From Tamaricihabitans halophyticus (lineage in GTDB: Bacteria > Actinomycetota > Actinomycetes > Mycobacteriales > Pseudonocardiaceae): DNA of 64,000 nucleotides. Positions 26,691-34,474 of the stretch are shown here, piece by piece. The notes beneath the pieces were generated by a model that was given only the letters and a program-made list of their open reading frames with translations, searched no databases and was not told the origin of the DNA. The DNA lies in the NCBI RefSeq assembly GCF_004340875.1, contig NZ_SLXQ01000001.1, forward strand, positions 868,001 through 932,000. The letters are read 5' to 3'. A program made the translations under genes and the position numbers. Positions within the stretch are counted from its first letter, which is position 1. Each line of letters opens with the position of its first letter.

Positions 26691-27833
26691 ATGAAACACG
26701 CTGTGGTAATCGGCGGCGGGATTGGCGGGCTCGCGGCTGCCGCCGGGTTGCACCGGATCGGCTGGCGCGTCACGGTGCTCGAACAGGCCGCCGAGTTCGC
26801 CGAGATCGGCGCAGGACTGACGCTCTGGCCGAACGGGCTCGCCGCGCTGCGGGCGCTGGGCTTTCAGGACGAGCTCACTGAGCTGAGCATGCCGCAGCGC
26901 GCCGGCGGCGTTCGCTCCCGCAGCGGTCGCTGGCTGACCCGAATGGACAGTGACGAACTCGAGCGGACGCTCGGCCAACCGATGGTCGGCGTGCACCGCG
27001 CGCAACTACACGAGCTGCTGCTCGCCGCGCTACCCGCCGAGAGCTTGCGTACCGGCGCCCAAGTGACCGATGTGGACCCCGATACCGGCATCCCAGAGCT
27101 GGACGTCCCGCCGGCCGATCTGGTGGTAGGCGCGGACGGGATCCGCAGCTCGCTGCGCGCGCGACACTGGCCGGCACATCCTGCGCCGGTCTACACCGGA
27201 TTCACCGCGTGGCGCGCCATCTGCCAGGAGGGCGCGCCGAACGATCTCGGCGTGACCATGGGTAGAGCAGCCGAGATCGGTGTTGTGCCACTCGCGGACG
27301 GGCGAACCTACTGGTACTTCTCGATACGCGCGCCCGAGGGGCAGCACAATCCCGATGAGTACGAGTTCCTTCGGGAATACCTTGCCCGCTGGCACGAACC
27401 GATCCCCGAGCTCGTCGCACGCACTTCGGCCGAAGACGTGATCCGCAACGATATGTACTACCTTGCCACCCCGTTGAAGTCCTATGTGCACGGTCGAGTA
27501 GCACTGCTTGGCGATGCGGCACACGCGATGACGCCGCATCTTGGCCAGGGTGGCTGCCAAGCTCTCGAGGACGCCGCCGTGCTGACGGCAAGCTGCGCGG
27601 ACCACGACTCCGTGCCCGACGCGCTACGTGCCTACGACGAACAGCGCCGACCACGCAGCCAGCAGATCGCGCGGGCCTCCACGATGGCTGGCAAGTTCGG
27701 TTCACAGCTGGCCAACCCGGTTGCCGTGGCGCTACGCGACTTCGGGATGTGGCTGATGCCGCACCGCACGACGATCCAGTCCTTCCTACGGGTCTCCAGC
27801 TGGACACCGCCGGAGATCAGCGCTATTCGCTGA
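26691..27833 (+). CDS. FAD-dependent monooxygenase (PHBH-fold)
   Basis: A 380-residue flavin monooxygenase of the p-hydroxybenzoate-hydroxylase fold. The N-terminal GGGIGGLAAA binds FAD, the DG motif appears as VVGADGIRSSLR near residues 143-154, and the second FAD motif is GDAAHAMTPHLGQGG. Such enzymes hydroxylate aromatic or polycyclic substrates using NAD(P)H. Start ATG 26691 follows AGGAG. It is controlled most likely by the divergent TetR. Its 3' end overlaps the convergent SRPBCC gene by 11 bases. The substrate is not identifiable. Confidence 0.87.
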   Translation: MKHAVVIGGGIGGLAAAAGLHRIGWRVTVLEQAAEFAEIGAGLTLWPNGLAALRALGFQDELTELSMPQRAGGVRSRSGRWLTRMDSDELERTLGQPMVGVHRAQLHELLLAALPAESLRTGAQVTDVDPDTGIPELDVPPADLVVGADGIRSSLRARHWPAHPAPVYTGFTAWRAICQEGAPNDLGVTMGRAAEIGVVPLADGRTYWYFSIRAPEGQHNPDEYEFLREYLARWHEPIPELVARTSAEDVIRNDMYYLATPLKSYVHGRVALLGDAAHAMTPHLGQGGCQALEDAAVLTASCADHDSVPDALRAYDEQRRPRSQQIARASTMAGKFGSQLANPVAVALRDFGMWLMPHRTTIQSFLRVSSWTPPEISAIR

Positions 27834-28260
27834 ATCGTTTGGCGAGCGCGTTGATCCCGGTGCGATACACCCCACGGGCGAAGGTCTTGGTGAGTTCGGC
27901 TTCATCCGCTTCCTCGGAGGTAAAATCGCACCACCACTCGACGAAGGTTTCCTCCGTGCTGGTCACCGGCGCCAGCCGGATCGTGGACCGGTAGGTACGC
28001 ACCGGGAACGGGCTTTCCAGGATGTCGTAGGTGTAGCTGCGATCGGTGTCGTCCAGCGTCACCAGCCGCTCGCGAATCAGCCCACCGTCGGGGGTGGTGA
28101 GCTTGCGGACCGCGCCAACCTCGTTGGCGCCGTGCCCGGACTCGATCTCGCTGCTGGTCAGCCCCGGATGCCAGGTCGGCAGCCCGTTGAAGTCTCGAAC
28201 CACCTGCCAGACGGTATCCACGTCGGCTGGCACGATCCCGCTTGCGTACGGCCTTGGCAT
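27823..28260 (-). CDS. SRPBCC-family (START/Bet v1-like) protein
   Basis: A 145-residue helix-grip protein with the pattern VDTVWQVVRDFNGLPTWHPG near the N-terminus, ending in a long C-terminal helix. The family includes polyketide cyclases, ligand-binding proteins and plant Bet v1 relatives. Start ATG 28260 with GAGGGAG upstream is preferred to the longer frame from 28323. It converges on and overlaps the FAD monooxygenase gene. A shared aromatic or polyketide-like substrate is possible but not shown. Confidence 0.75.
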   Translation of the reverse strand: MPRPYASGIVPADVDTVWQVVRDFNGLPTWHPGLTSSEIESGHGANEVGAVRKLTTPDGGLIRERLVTLDDTDRSYTYDILESPFPVRTYRSTIRLAPVTSTEETFVEWWCDFTSEEADEAELTKTFARGVYRTGINALAKRFSE

Positions 28261-28344
28261 CTGCGCTCCCTCGGGCAACTGCGAATGATGGCAACCGCTC
28301 CATCCTGCTCGGCCAAATGCCATCAGAGCAAGGGTTAGGGTGCG

Positions 28345-29253
28345 ATGATGCGGACCGCGCGGAGCGGCCCTCCGCCACGGCGCGGCGGGCGGGCACTCGA
28401 CCTGGCCACCCAGACCTGGGTGCGCCTTACCGGTCGGTTACTGAACCTCCGGGAACAGTCCTGGTTGGACGGACCATGGCACGAACCGGACGTGCTCGAC
28501 TCGACGTGGGTGTACCGCGCGGCGACCCGCTTGGCTGCCTCGGTGAAAGCCGAGCCGGACAGTGGCTTGCTGCCCGATCTGCGGGTACTCGCCGGCGATC
28601 GGTTCAGCCCCGAGCGGGTGGATCCCCGGATCGCCGATTTCTACCAGCACACCGCCAGCTGGCGACTGGAGATGTGGTCACAGTGGACTGTGCTCGGCTG
28701 GCCGCTCGGGTGGGCGCTCACCGCCCTGTTCAGCCGCCGGCTGCGACAGCTCAGCCTGCCGTTGCGGGGCCTGGACACCTCGCGCGGGCTGGACAGCCAG
28801 GTACTGGTGGTTGCCGGCGACGGTGGCCACCGGTATGGCGCGGCCTGGCTCCGCCAGCTACGCGCGACCGGCCAGTCCAGCTTCAGTGGCTGGTACGGCG
28901 CGGTGACCCTGCCGGGCCAGCGACAACCCAGTGTCCGCGTGGTGTTCCCACTGCCCAACGGCAACCTCACGATCCTGCTGCGGCCAAGCGTCCTACCGGA
29001 CGGCGGGTTGCGGCTGTGGTCACCGCCCGGCGAGTTCGGTGCCGACGGCGCCTACCTCGTCGTTCGGGCCGACGATGAGCAACACGCCTGGGTTCGTCGG
29101 GTACCCCTGCATGAATGCTTCGAGCTGTACGTCGACGCCGAAGGCGTGCTGCGAACCAACCACGACCTGCGGCTGTGGAATATGCCGCTGCTCGCACTGC
29201 ATTACCGGCTGAACCGGCTTGGCCCCAGCCAGCTACCGGATGGCCCACGATGA
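28345..29253 (+). CDS. Conserved hypothetical protein
   Basis: A 302-residue protein I do not recognise. It is rich in Trp and Arg, with one hydrophobic stretch (WTVLGWPLGWALTALF, around residues 115-130) that may be a membrane or interface segment. Later parts resemble alternating beta strands (QVLVVAGDGG, VRVVFPLPNGNLTILLRP). It starts ATG-ATG at 28345 behind an AGGG-type site. Its stop overlaps the next start by ATGA, so it is translationally coupled to the CrtA-like protein and probably works with it. Confidence 0.6.
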   Translation: MMRTARSGPPPRRGGRALDLATQTWVRLTGRLLNLREQSWLDGPWHEPDVLDSTWVYRAATRLAASVKAEPDSGLLPDLRVLAGDRFSPERVDPRIADFYQHTASWRLEMWSQWTVLGWPLGWALTALFSRRLRQLSLPLRGLDTSRGLDSQVLVVAGDGGHRYGAAWLRQLRATGQSSFSGWYGAVTLPGQRQPSVRVVFPLPNGNLTILLRPSVLPDGGLRLWSPPGEFGADGAYLVVRADDEQHAWVRRVPLHECFELYVDAEGVLRTNHDLRLWNMPLLALHYRLNRLGPSQLPDGPR

Positions 29254-29951
29254 ACGACCTGATCCACTCCTTCCACCTGGCTGAGCTGGCGCCGGCGGTC
29301 ACGATTCGCACGCTGGCCAGACCGCCCTCGGCTACCACGACGCCCGGACTACGGCATGCGGAATGCCTGGCGATGATGCGGCTGGGCGCGCCGATCATCA
29401 CCCCCGCCAGGCTGCAGCTCGGCCGGATCGCGATGTTTGCCGAATGGTCGGACGAACGCGCGCTGGAACGCTTCCTCACCAGTGACCGGCTTGGCCGCCA
29501 ACTGGCCACCGGCTGGCATGTCCGGCTGCGATTCCTGCGGCGCTACGGGCAGGTGGCCGCATTGTCCGAGCTGCCACCGCAACTCGAACGGGCCGAGCCC
29601 ACAGAACCGGTGGTCGCGGTGACGCTAGCGCGGCTGAAGCTGCCCGAACTCCCCCGATTCCTGCGCTGGGGCAGACCGGTGGAGCGCTTTGTCGCCAACC
29701 ATCCGGGCACCACTTTCGCGACGGCGGCGATCCGCCCGCCACGCACCTTCGTGACCTTCTCCATCTGGCGAACGGTCCGCGAGATGACCGATATGACGCA
29801 CGGCCGCGACGAGACGCCAGATGCCGCGACCCACGCGAAAGCCATGGCGGAGCAACACCGAAAAGACTTTCACCACGAGTCCACCTTTATGCGCCTACGC
29901 CCGCTGTCCGAGCACGGCAGCTGGCAGGGCGATCGACTGCTGCCTGGCTAG
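29250..29951 (+). CDS. CrtA-like (spheroidene monooxygenase-type) hypothetical protein
   Basis: A 233-residue protein whose first 100 residues (GRIAMFAEWSDERALERFL, then WHVRLRFLR) resemble the spheroidene monooxygenase/CrtA-like group, small ferredoxin-like-fold proteins related to antibiotic-biosynthesis monooxygenases. No carotenoid genes lie nearby, so a carotenoid role should not be assumed. The ATG overlaps the stop of the preceding unknown gene, and the 3' end overlaps the convergent ASCH gene by four bases. The assignment rests on pattern resemblance only. Confidence 0.5.
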   Translation: MNDLIHSFHLAELAPAVTIRTLARPPSATTTPGLRHAECLAMMRLGAPIITPARLQLGRIAMFAEWSDERALERFLTSDRLGRQLATGWHVRLRFLRRYGQVAALSELPPQLERAEPTEPVVAVTLARLKLPELPRFLRWGRPVERFVANHPGTTFATAAIRPPRTFVTFSIWRTVREMTDMTHGRDETPDAATHAKAMAEQHRKDFHHESTFMRLRPLSEHGSWQGDRLLPG

Positions 29952-30544
29952 CTGGACTGATCTCGGTGCCGGCGGTTGGCCAGGTACGCGGCCCCGCGTG
30001 GCGCGAGCCGGTAGCCGACGTCGAGGCTGTGGGTCAGACCGAGGTTCTTCAACTTGCGGACGTCCAGCTTCAACGCATCACGCTCCCGGCCAAGCAACTC
30101 GGCGAGCTCAGCGGCCCGGGTCCCCGGATGTGCCGCGATAACCTCGAGCACATCGTGCGTCCATGGACCACGCTCGGACCTGCTGTCCAACCGATCCAGT
30201 CGCCGCTGGATCTCGGCGAGCTCGTCCTCGGCGAGCTCACTCGTCTGGCTCAGCGCGACTCGTGGATCAGGGCCCGCCCAGCGTACGGCGATGCAATACA
30301 GCGGGGCGCCTGCCGGACCACGCAGGGCGGCGCGCACTTCGGCGGCCGAGGCGGCACCTGCCTGGCGCGCCTGCTCCTCGGTGATCGCCGATTCGGCGAT
30401 GGACTCGATCGAATCAACCGCGATCACCCCGGCAACCGTGCGCAAGGTATCGCCCGCGCGCACATTCGGCTTCGTCCAACGCCGAAACACCAAGCACACC
30501 GTGCCTTCGGCGACACCGCGCGCGATCTGATTCGGGAGGATCAT
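29948..30544 (-). CDS. ASCH-domain protein with C-terminal winged helix
   Basis: A 198-residue two-part protein. The N-terminal half (RGVAEGTVCLVFRRWTKPNV, then GDTLRTVAGVIAVDSIESI) fits the ASCH domain, a PUA-like RNA- or nucleotide-binding fold. The C-terminal half (DVLEVIAAHPGTRAAELAELL, then DVRKLKNLGLTHS) reads as a winged helix-turn-helix. ATG 30544 is the likely start; the longer frame to 30778 lacks domain similarity. The combination suggests RNA- or nucleotide-linked regulation. Partners are unknown. Confidence 0.7.
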   Translation of the reverse strand: MILPNQIARGVAEGTVCLVFRRWTKPNVRAGDTLRTVAGVIAVDSIESIAESAITEEQARQAGAASAAEVRAALRGPAGAPLYCIAVRWAGPDPRVALSQTSELAEDELAEIQRRLDRLDSRSERGPWTHDVLEVIAAHPGTRAAELAELLGRERDALKLDVRKLKNLGLTHSLDVGYRLAPRGAAYLANRRHRDQSS

Positions 30545-30697
30545 CCGCGCATAATGCCACCTCACCCAGACAGTGCCGGGCGAGCAACGCACACGGCAAC
30601 CGCGACCAGTGACGGAACCTGTCGGGGTTCCATGATCAAATTTGCCGGCGCCGCACGACCGCGCGGCCGCGGACCGGACGATTCGGGAGGCCGCCGG

Positions 30698-31465
30698 ATG
30701 ATGGGGCGTACGCACGCGCTGACTGGGTGGTGCGCGGGGCTCGCGCTCGCGCCCACGGTTGGCGCGGATTCCGTGCACCAGGCGCTGGCGTTCGCCACGA
30801 CCACCGCGGGCTTCGCGCTGCTACCCGACCTGGATCACCCCGGTGCCAGGGCTTCCCGGCTGCTCGGCCCGTTGACGAGAGCGCTCTCCTGGCTGCTGCG
30901 CAAGGCATCCAGCGCGCTCTACCAGATCACCAAGGGCCCGAAAGACGAGAATCACTCCGGCACCCATCGGCATCTTTCCCATACCGTGCTCTTCGCCATC
31001 GCGCTCGGCGCACTGACCGCCGCCGGCACCGCGGCGGGCGGTCCGTACGCGGTCGCCGGTGTCGCACTGTTCGGCCTGCTGCTCGCCGAGGACGCGCTCG
31101 GGGACTGGCTGCTGCCGGTCGCCGTGGGCGCGGTGATCTGGTGGTGGCATACCGCGGGCCAGCAGGGATTCGGTGAACTGGACGAGCTCGCCGGCTTGCT
31201 CGGGATCGCGGTCGCCGCTGGCTGTATCACGCATTGCCTCGGCGACGCGCTGACCGAATCCGGCTGCCCGTTCCTGTTCCCGATCCCCATCGCGGGGGAG
31301 ACCTGGTACGAGCTGCGCCCACCGTCCTGGCTGCGCTTTCGCACCGGCAAGCGAACGGAAAACCGGATCATCGTGCCGATCTGCGGGATACTCGCGGTGT
31401 TGCTGGTGCCGGGCGTATGGCCGCTGGTGACTGACGTCGCCACAACGGCCTTCGCCGCGGACTGA
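30698..31465 (+). CDS. Integral-membrane metal-dependent hydrolase (YdjM/DUF457 family)
   Basis: A 255-residue membrane protein of the YdjM-type family (PF04307). The conserved N-terminal histidine (MGRTHALTGW), the DLDHP pair, and GTHRHLSH provide the metal ligands of the family; several hydrophobic segments follow. Members are called metal-dependent hydrolases, and the natural substrate is unknown. Start ATG 30698 lies seven bases after GGGAGG; the frame is open upstream, but that part is antisense to the ASCH gene. A disrupted MOSC gene follows after 20 bases. Confidence 0.78.
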   Translation: MMGRTHALTGWCAGLALAPTVGADSVHQALAFATTTAGFALLPDLDHPGARASRLLGPLTRALSWLLRKASSALYQITKGPKDENHSGTHRHLSHTVLFAIALGALTAAGTAAGGPYAVAGVALFGLLLAEDALGDWLLPVAVGAVIWWWHTAGQQGFGELDELAGLLGIAVAAGCITHCLGDALTESGCPFLFPIPIAGETWYELRPPSWLRFRTGKRTENRIIVPICGILAVLLVPGVWPLVTDVATTAFAAD

Positions 31466-31485
31466 ATCTCGGTTACCGTTCCCCT

Positions 31486-32120
31486 GTGGCCAAACTGCGA
31501 TCCGTAAATATCGGTGTCCCCAAACCAACCGGGCAGTCGAACGACGACTTCACCGCGATCGACAAGCGTCCGGTGTTCGAGCCGGTCAAGATCACCGTGC
31601 CCGCTAGCGGAGGCACCGGGGTTGGCGGCGATACGGTCTGTGATGCGCGGGTACACGGCGGCGAGGACAAGGCGGTGTACGCCTACGCACGGGAAGATCT
31701 GGACCAGTGGGCCGCCGAGCTCGGCTACCCCGTGCCATCCTGACGACCGATGGCCTCGCGATCACCGATGCGTTACTCGGCGAACGCTGGCGGATCGGCG
31801 AGGTCGAGCTCGAGGTTTGCCAACCACGCACCCCCTGCCGCACCTTCGCCGGCTGGATGGGTGAGCGCGGTTGGGGCCGCCGGTTCACCGAACGCGCCGC
31901 GCCCGGTGCCTATCTACGCGTCCGTACCCCCGGTGAGCTCGCCGCGGACGAGCCGATCACGGTGCTCGAGCGCCCGAACCACCAGGTCACGGTCGGCCTG
32001 GCCTTCCGCGCGCTGACGCTGGAGCCGGAGCTGCTGCCGATGCTGCTCAAGGTGCCCAACCTACCGGCCGAGATCGAGGGCAAGCTGCACCGCAGGCTTA
32101 GCAGCCAGCACACCCAGTAA
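31486..32120 (+). pseudogene. MOSC-domain protein, disrupted by a small deletion and frameshift
   Basis: The first frame (31486-31743) encodes the N-terminal YiiM-type MOSC part up to AYAREDLDQWAAELGYPV, then stops at TGA 31741-31743. The rest (from LTTDGLAITDALLGERW to the C-terminus at 32120) continues in another frame. Family members have a GxFGEN segment just before LTT, and it is missing here. The missing segment plus frame change fit a deletion of about 19 bases near 31734-31740. The protein would lose its core, so the gene is probably inactive. A GTG at 31707 could allow expression of the second part alone. Confidence 0.75.
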
Positions 32121-32130
32121 CCGCGCCTAC

Positions 32131-32156
32131 CTCAAAGAACGCGATCACGGCGGGTA
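32131..32156. repeat. Dispersed gene-end repeat, copy 2
   Basis: The core reads CTCAAAGAACGCGATCACGG, two or three changes from the consensus. It contains the stop codon of the small gene that ends at 32132. See the copy at 21633 for the family description. Confidence 0.55.
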
Positions 32157-32455
32157 TCGGTGATCGCGGCGCCGTCAATATCGGTGACCACCAGCCGGAT
32201 TCGCGCATCCCGGTACGGGCTTTCGGCCAGCAGTTCGGCGACCTCCGCGCCCGCGGCGCGCAGTCGTGGCGGCAACGGCAACTCGGTCGCCACCAGTCGG
32301 ATCTCCACCAGCTCGGTGTCCACATCAACCGCGAGGCTGTCCAGATCCCACCGCAACGCCCCGGATTTGCGCTGGATTGCCGGTACCGCTGGGCGCAACC
32401 CGGATACCGTGGCCAGCCGTTCGAGGATCAGATCCGTTGCCTCGCCGCGATTCAT
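32132..32455 (-). CDS. Small hypothetical protein of the Asp23 operon
   Basis: A 107-residue acidic protein with no domain I can name. It has alternating strand-like patterns (SLAVDVDTELVEIRLVATELPLPPR, in two parts, then IRLVVTDIDGAAITD) that could be a degenerate Asp23-like fold. The start overlaps the stop of the Asp23 gene by ATGA, so it is the fourth and last gene of the sigma-factor operon. Its last codons lie inside a copy of the dispersed repeat. It probably partners the Asp23 proteins. Confidence 0.65.
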   Translation of the reverse strand: MNRGEATDLILERLATVSGLRPAVPAIQRKSGALRWDLDSLAVDVDTELVEIRLVATELPLPPRLRAAGAEVAELLAESPYRDARIRLVVTDIDGAAITDTRRDRVL

Positions 32456-32847
32456 CGCACCCCCTGCTGGTCCAACTCGTCGTCCTCGGTATCGATGTCG
32501 ATGATCGTGATGGCCACCGAGCGCACCACCACACCGGTGTCCTCGTGAACCGCTCCCGCCACCGCGCGCTGGACGGCCGCCGCCAGCTGCTGCGCCGGCG
32601 CGAACCCGGCAAGCGTGAGGTACAGGTGGATATCGGCCGCACCATCGGTCAGCTCGACGGTCACCCCCTCGCGCGGCGCGGAACTCAACCCGCGTACCCG
32701 TTGCCTGGCCATCCGGCCGACCGAGCCGACCAAACCGGCCAGGCCCGGCTGCAGCCGCAACACGCCAGGCGTACGCGAAGCGGCATCCGCGGCGATACTC
32801 GCGATCACCGGTTCGGCAACCACCCAGTCAACCCGTGCGGCATTCAT
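32452..32847 (-). CDS. Asp23/Gls24-family envelope stress protein
   Basis: A 131-residue Asp23/Gls24-family protein with the family pattern VTVELTDGAADIHLYLTLAG (a beta strand pair) and the closing VVVRSVAITIIDID segment. Asp23 proteins form membrane-associated layers and respond to cell-envelope or alkaline stress in Firmicutes. Actinobacteria encode several in stress operons. Here it lies 12 bases after the zinc-finger/Asp23 fusion gene and overlaps the next gene by four bases. Confidence 0.8.
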   Translation of the reverse strand: MNAARVDWVVAEPVIASIAADAASRTPGVLRLQPGLAGLVGSVGRMARQRVRGLSSAPREGVTVELTDGAADIHLYLTLAGFAPAQQLAAAVQRAVAGAVHEDTGVVVRSVAITIIDIDTEDDELDQQGVR

Positions 32848-32859
32848 CGCGGTTGCCCC

Positions 32860-33435
32860 TCACACGTCGTAGATGTCGTCGACGATCAGCTCGAGCTGGT
32901 TCAGCCGCAGCCCCAGCCGGCTGGTGCAAGCGACCTGGACGCGTTCGCGTAGCCGGTCAAGCACGGCCGGCTCGTAGGCGGCGTAGCGCACCGCGACCGC
33001 CAGCTCCACATCGATCAGCGTGGCACCATCCGGGGCGCGGCCAGCGGTCCGTACCCGGCAACGCCGAGCCCGCACGCCGTCGAAAGCGTCCGCGGCGTAG
33101 CGGAGCACCGCGGCCACCGCTTGCTCGCTGACCTCCACCCTGCCCGGTTCGTCCGTGCGCAGTTCCACCATCGCCCCGGAGCGTCGAACGTTCGCACGCA
33201 CCGCGGACATGATCCGGTCGACCAGATCGAGGGAAGGCTCCGTGCGATCGGCACGCAACTCGGCGGTCGCCTCCCGGAGCGCGAGCAGGCTCCCTCGGGC
33301 CGTCGAGCAATGCGCGCAACCGAGTTCGTGCTCGTCCGCGTGACCAGCCTGCACCTCGTCCAGCCGTGCCCATACCTCCTCGAGCGAGCGGCCACAGTCG
33401 AGCTGATAACCGGACCTCGACTGGTCTACTGCCAT
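32860..33435 (-). CDS. Zinc anti-sigma-like domain fused to Asp23/Gls24 domain
   Basis: A 191-residue two-domain protein. The N-terminal part has an exact H-x3-C-x2-C motif (H36, C40, C43), with C14 further upstream, as in zinc-associated anti-sigma (ZAS) factors; helices follow. From about residue 75 it changes to an Asp23/Gls24 module (MVELRTDEPGRVEVSEQAVAAVL, in parts, then LIDVELAVAVRYA). The gene overlaps the sigma factor gene by 10 bases, the usual position for a cognate anti-sigma factor. I infer it holds the sigma factor and senses envelope or redox state through the Asp23 part. Such a fusion is not a standard ZAS layout. Confidence 0.72.
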   Translation of the reverse strand: MAVDQSRSGYQLDCGRSLEEVWARLDEVQAGHADEHELGCAHCSTARGSLLALREATAELRADRTEPSLDLVDRIMSAVRANVRRSGAMVELRTDEPGRVEVSEQAVAAVLRYAADAFDGVRARRCRVRTAGRAPDGATLIDVELAVAVRYAAYEPAVLDRLRERVQVACTSRLGLRLNQLELIVDDIYDV

Positions 33436-34007
33436 GGCTGCATCACCTCCGCCAGCTGTGCGCGCGCTCGTGCGATGCGCCCGCGTACCGACGCGGTTGA
33501 AGATTCGACGATTCCGGCGATCTCGTCGTAGGACCGGCCGTGGACCTCGCGTAGCAACCAGCAGGTCCGCTGCTCAGCGGTGAGCTTCAGCAGCGCGGCG
33601 GCAAGTGCGGTCAACTGTGCACCCACTTCGGCCGCGCGGACCGGATCAGTGTATCCGGCCGCCGACTCGGTGCTTTCCAGGTCCACGTCGGCGCTGGGTT
33701 TCCGGGCCCGAATGAGGTTCAGGCAGCGGTTCGTCGTGCTCCGGTAAAGCCAGCCGACAAATGCGGCATCGTCGTTGAGTTGGTCGAGTTTGCGCCAAAC
33801 GCTGAGAAAGACGTCCTGCACGGCGTCTTCCGCATCGCTCGCGCTGCCAAGCATGCGTACGGCCAGCCGGTACATCTGGCCCTGGTATCTGCGCACCAAC
33901 TGCTCGTACGCCCGGGTGTCGCCGTCCCTAGCGCGGCTGACCAGCGTCAGGTCATCAAGTGACCCTTCGGTCACCTGATCACTCTGTTCGACCGATCGCG
34001 CCGTCAT
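33426..34007 (-). CDS. ECF RNA polymerase sigma factor
   Basis: A 193-residue ECF sigma factor. Region 2 spans about residues 28-95 (YEQLVRRYQGQMYRLAVRML, DAEDAVQDVFLSVWR, and the -10-binding FVGWLYRSTTNRCLN). Region 4 includes AEQRTCWLLREVHGRSYDEI and TASVRGRIARARAQL for -35 binding. Start is ATG 34007, which has no ribosome site of its own but overlaps the stop of a 16-residue leader ORF. It heads an operon with a ZAS-Asp23 fusion, an Asp23 protein and a small protein, and is divergent from csbD. Control of the envelope-stress genes next to it is the simplest model. Confidence 0.9.
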   Translation of the reverse strand: MTARSVEQSDQVTEGSLDDLTLVSRARDGDTRAYEQLVRRYQGQMYRLAVRMLGSASDAEDAVQDVFLSVWRKLDQLNDDAAFVGWLYRSTTNRCLNLIRARKPSADVDLESTESAAGYTDPVRAAEVGAQLTALAAALLKLTAEQRTCWLLREVHGRSYDEIAGIVESSTASVRGRIARARAQLAEVMQPWQ

Positions 34008-34054
34008 ACCCGATATCGGTCGAGGGCCCGGTACCGGTCAAGGGTGAAGACCAC
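34004..34054 (-). CDS. Leader peptide ORF coupled to the ECF sigma factor
   Basis: A 16-codon ORF, too short for ordinary prediction, starting GTG at 34054 and ending TGA at 34004-34006. GGGAGG (34063-34068) lies eight bases before the GTG, an ideal ribosome site, whereas the sigma gene itself has none. The stop overlaps the sigma start in the pattern ATGA. The peptide VVFTLDRYRALDRYRV contains a repeated DRYR. I infer translational coupling, and possibly attenuation through the Arg/Tyr codons. Confidence 0.55.
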   Translation of the reverse strand: MVFTLDRYRALDRYRV

Positions 34055-34186
34055 GCGCCCTACCTCCCTGGAGCCATACGCACTGTCTGTCCTGTATAGC
34101 TGATAGACACCGCGGCACGCATAACGTCACGGCCCAATTTCGTGGGCGGTCGCACCGATCGGGTGAGACTAGTCGCGTGCCGATTG

Positions 34187-34211
34187 GGGTACTCCCGGTG
34201 TCCAAGGGTAT
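34187..34211 (+). promoter_or_regulatory. Possible SigB/SigF-type -10 elements before csbD
   Basis: GGGTAC (34187-34192) and GGGTAT (34206-34211) match the -10 hexamer of actinobacterial general-stress sigma factors. They lie 76-81 and 57-62 bases before the csbD start. No clear GTTT-type -35 was found at ideal spacing, so this is tentative. CsbD genes elsewhere belong to the general-stress regulon. Confidence 0.3.
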
Positions 34212-34267
34212 GGCGTGCATTCGTGCGCCGGGTTCGATCCAACTTCGATCCAATGGGAGGCTCCGAT

Positions 34268-34474
34268 ATGTCCGCTGGGGACAAAGCGCAACACAAGGCC
34301 GAAGAACTGGGCGGCAAGGCGAAGGAATGGGCCGGCAAGGCGACCGGGAACGAGGAACTGACCGAGGAAGGCAAGACCGAGCAGGCGAAGGCCGGCGTCA
34401 AGGGTGCCGTCGAGGACGTCAAGGACGCGGTCGGTGACGCTGCGCAGAAGGTGCAGGACAAGTTCAAGAAGTAG
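34268..34474 (+). CDS. CsbD-family stress protein
   Basis: A 68-residue, highly charged Ala/Lys/Glu-rich protein of the CsbD family, predicted to be helical and soluble (KAEELGGKAKEWAGKATG, then AGVKGAVEDVKDAVGDAAQK). CsbD proteins are general-stress proteins of unknown mechanism. Start is ATG 34268, nine bases after GGGAGG. It is divergent from the ECF sigma operon and its 3' end overlaps the convergent soxR gene by 11 bases. Confidence 0.88.
   Translation: MSAGDKAQHKAEELGGKAKEWAGKATGNEELTEEGKTEQAKAGVKGAVEDVKDAVGDAAQKVQDKFKK

Noticed and set aside
29250-29951. Carotenoid biosynthesis role for the CrtA-like protein
   Set aside because: No phytoene synthase, desaturase or other carotenoid gene is present in the window; the resemblance is at family level only.
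31707-32120. Independent short MOSC C-terminal gene
   Set aside because: Although a GTG exists at 31707, the two frames together match one MOSC protein with a missing core segment, so a broken gene is the simpler reading.
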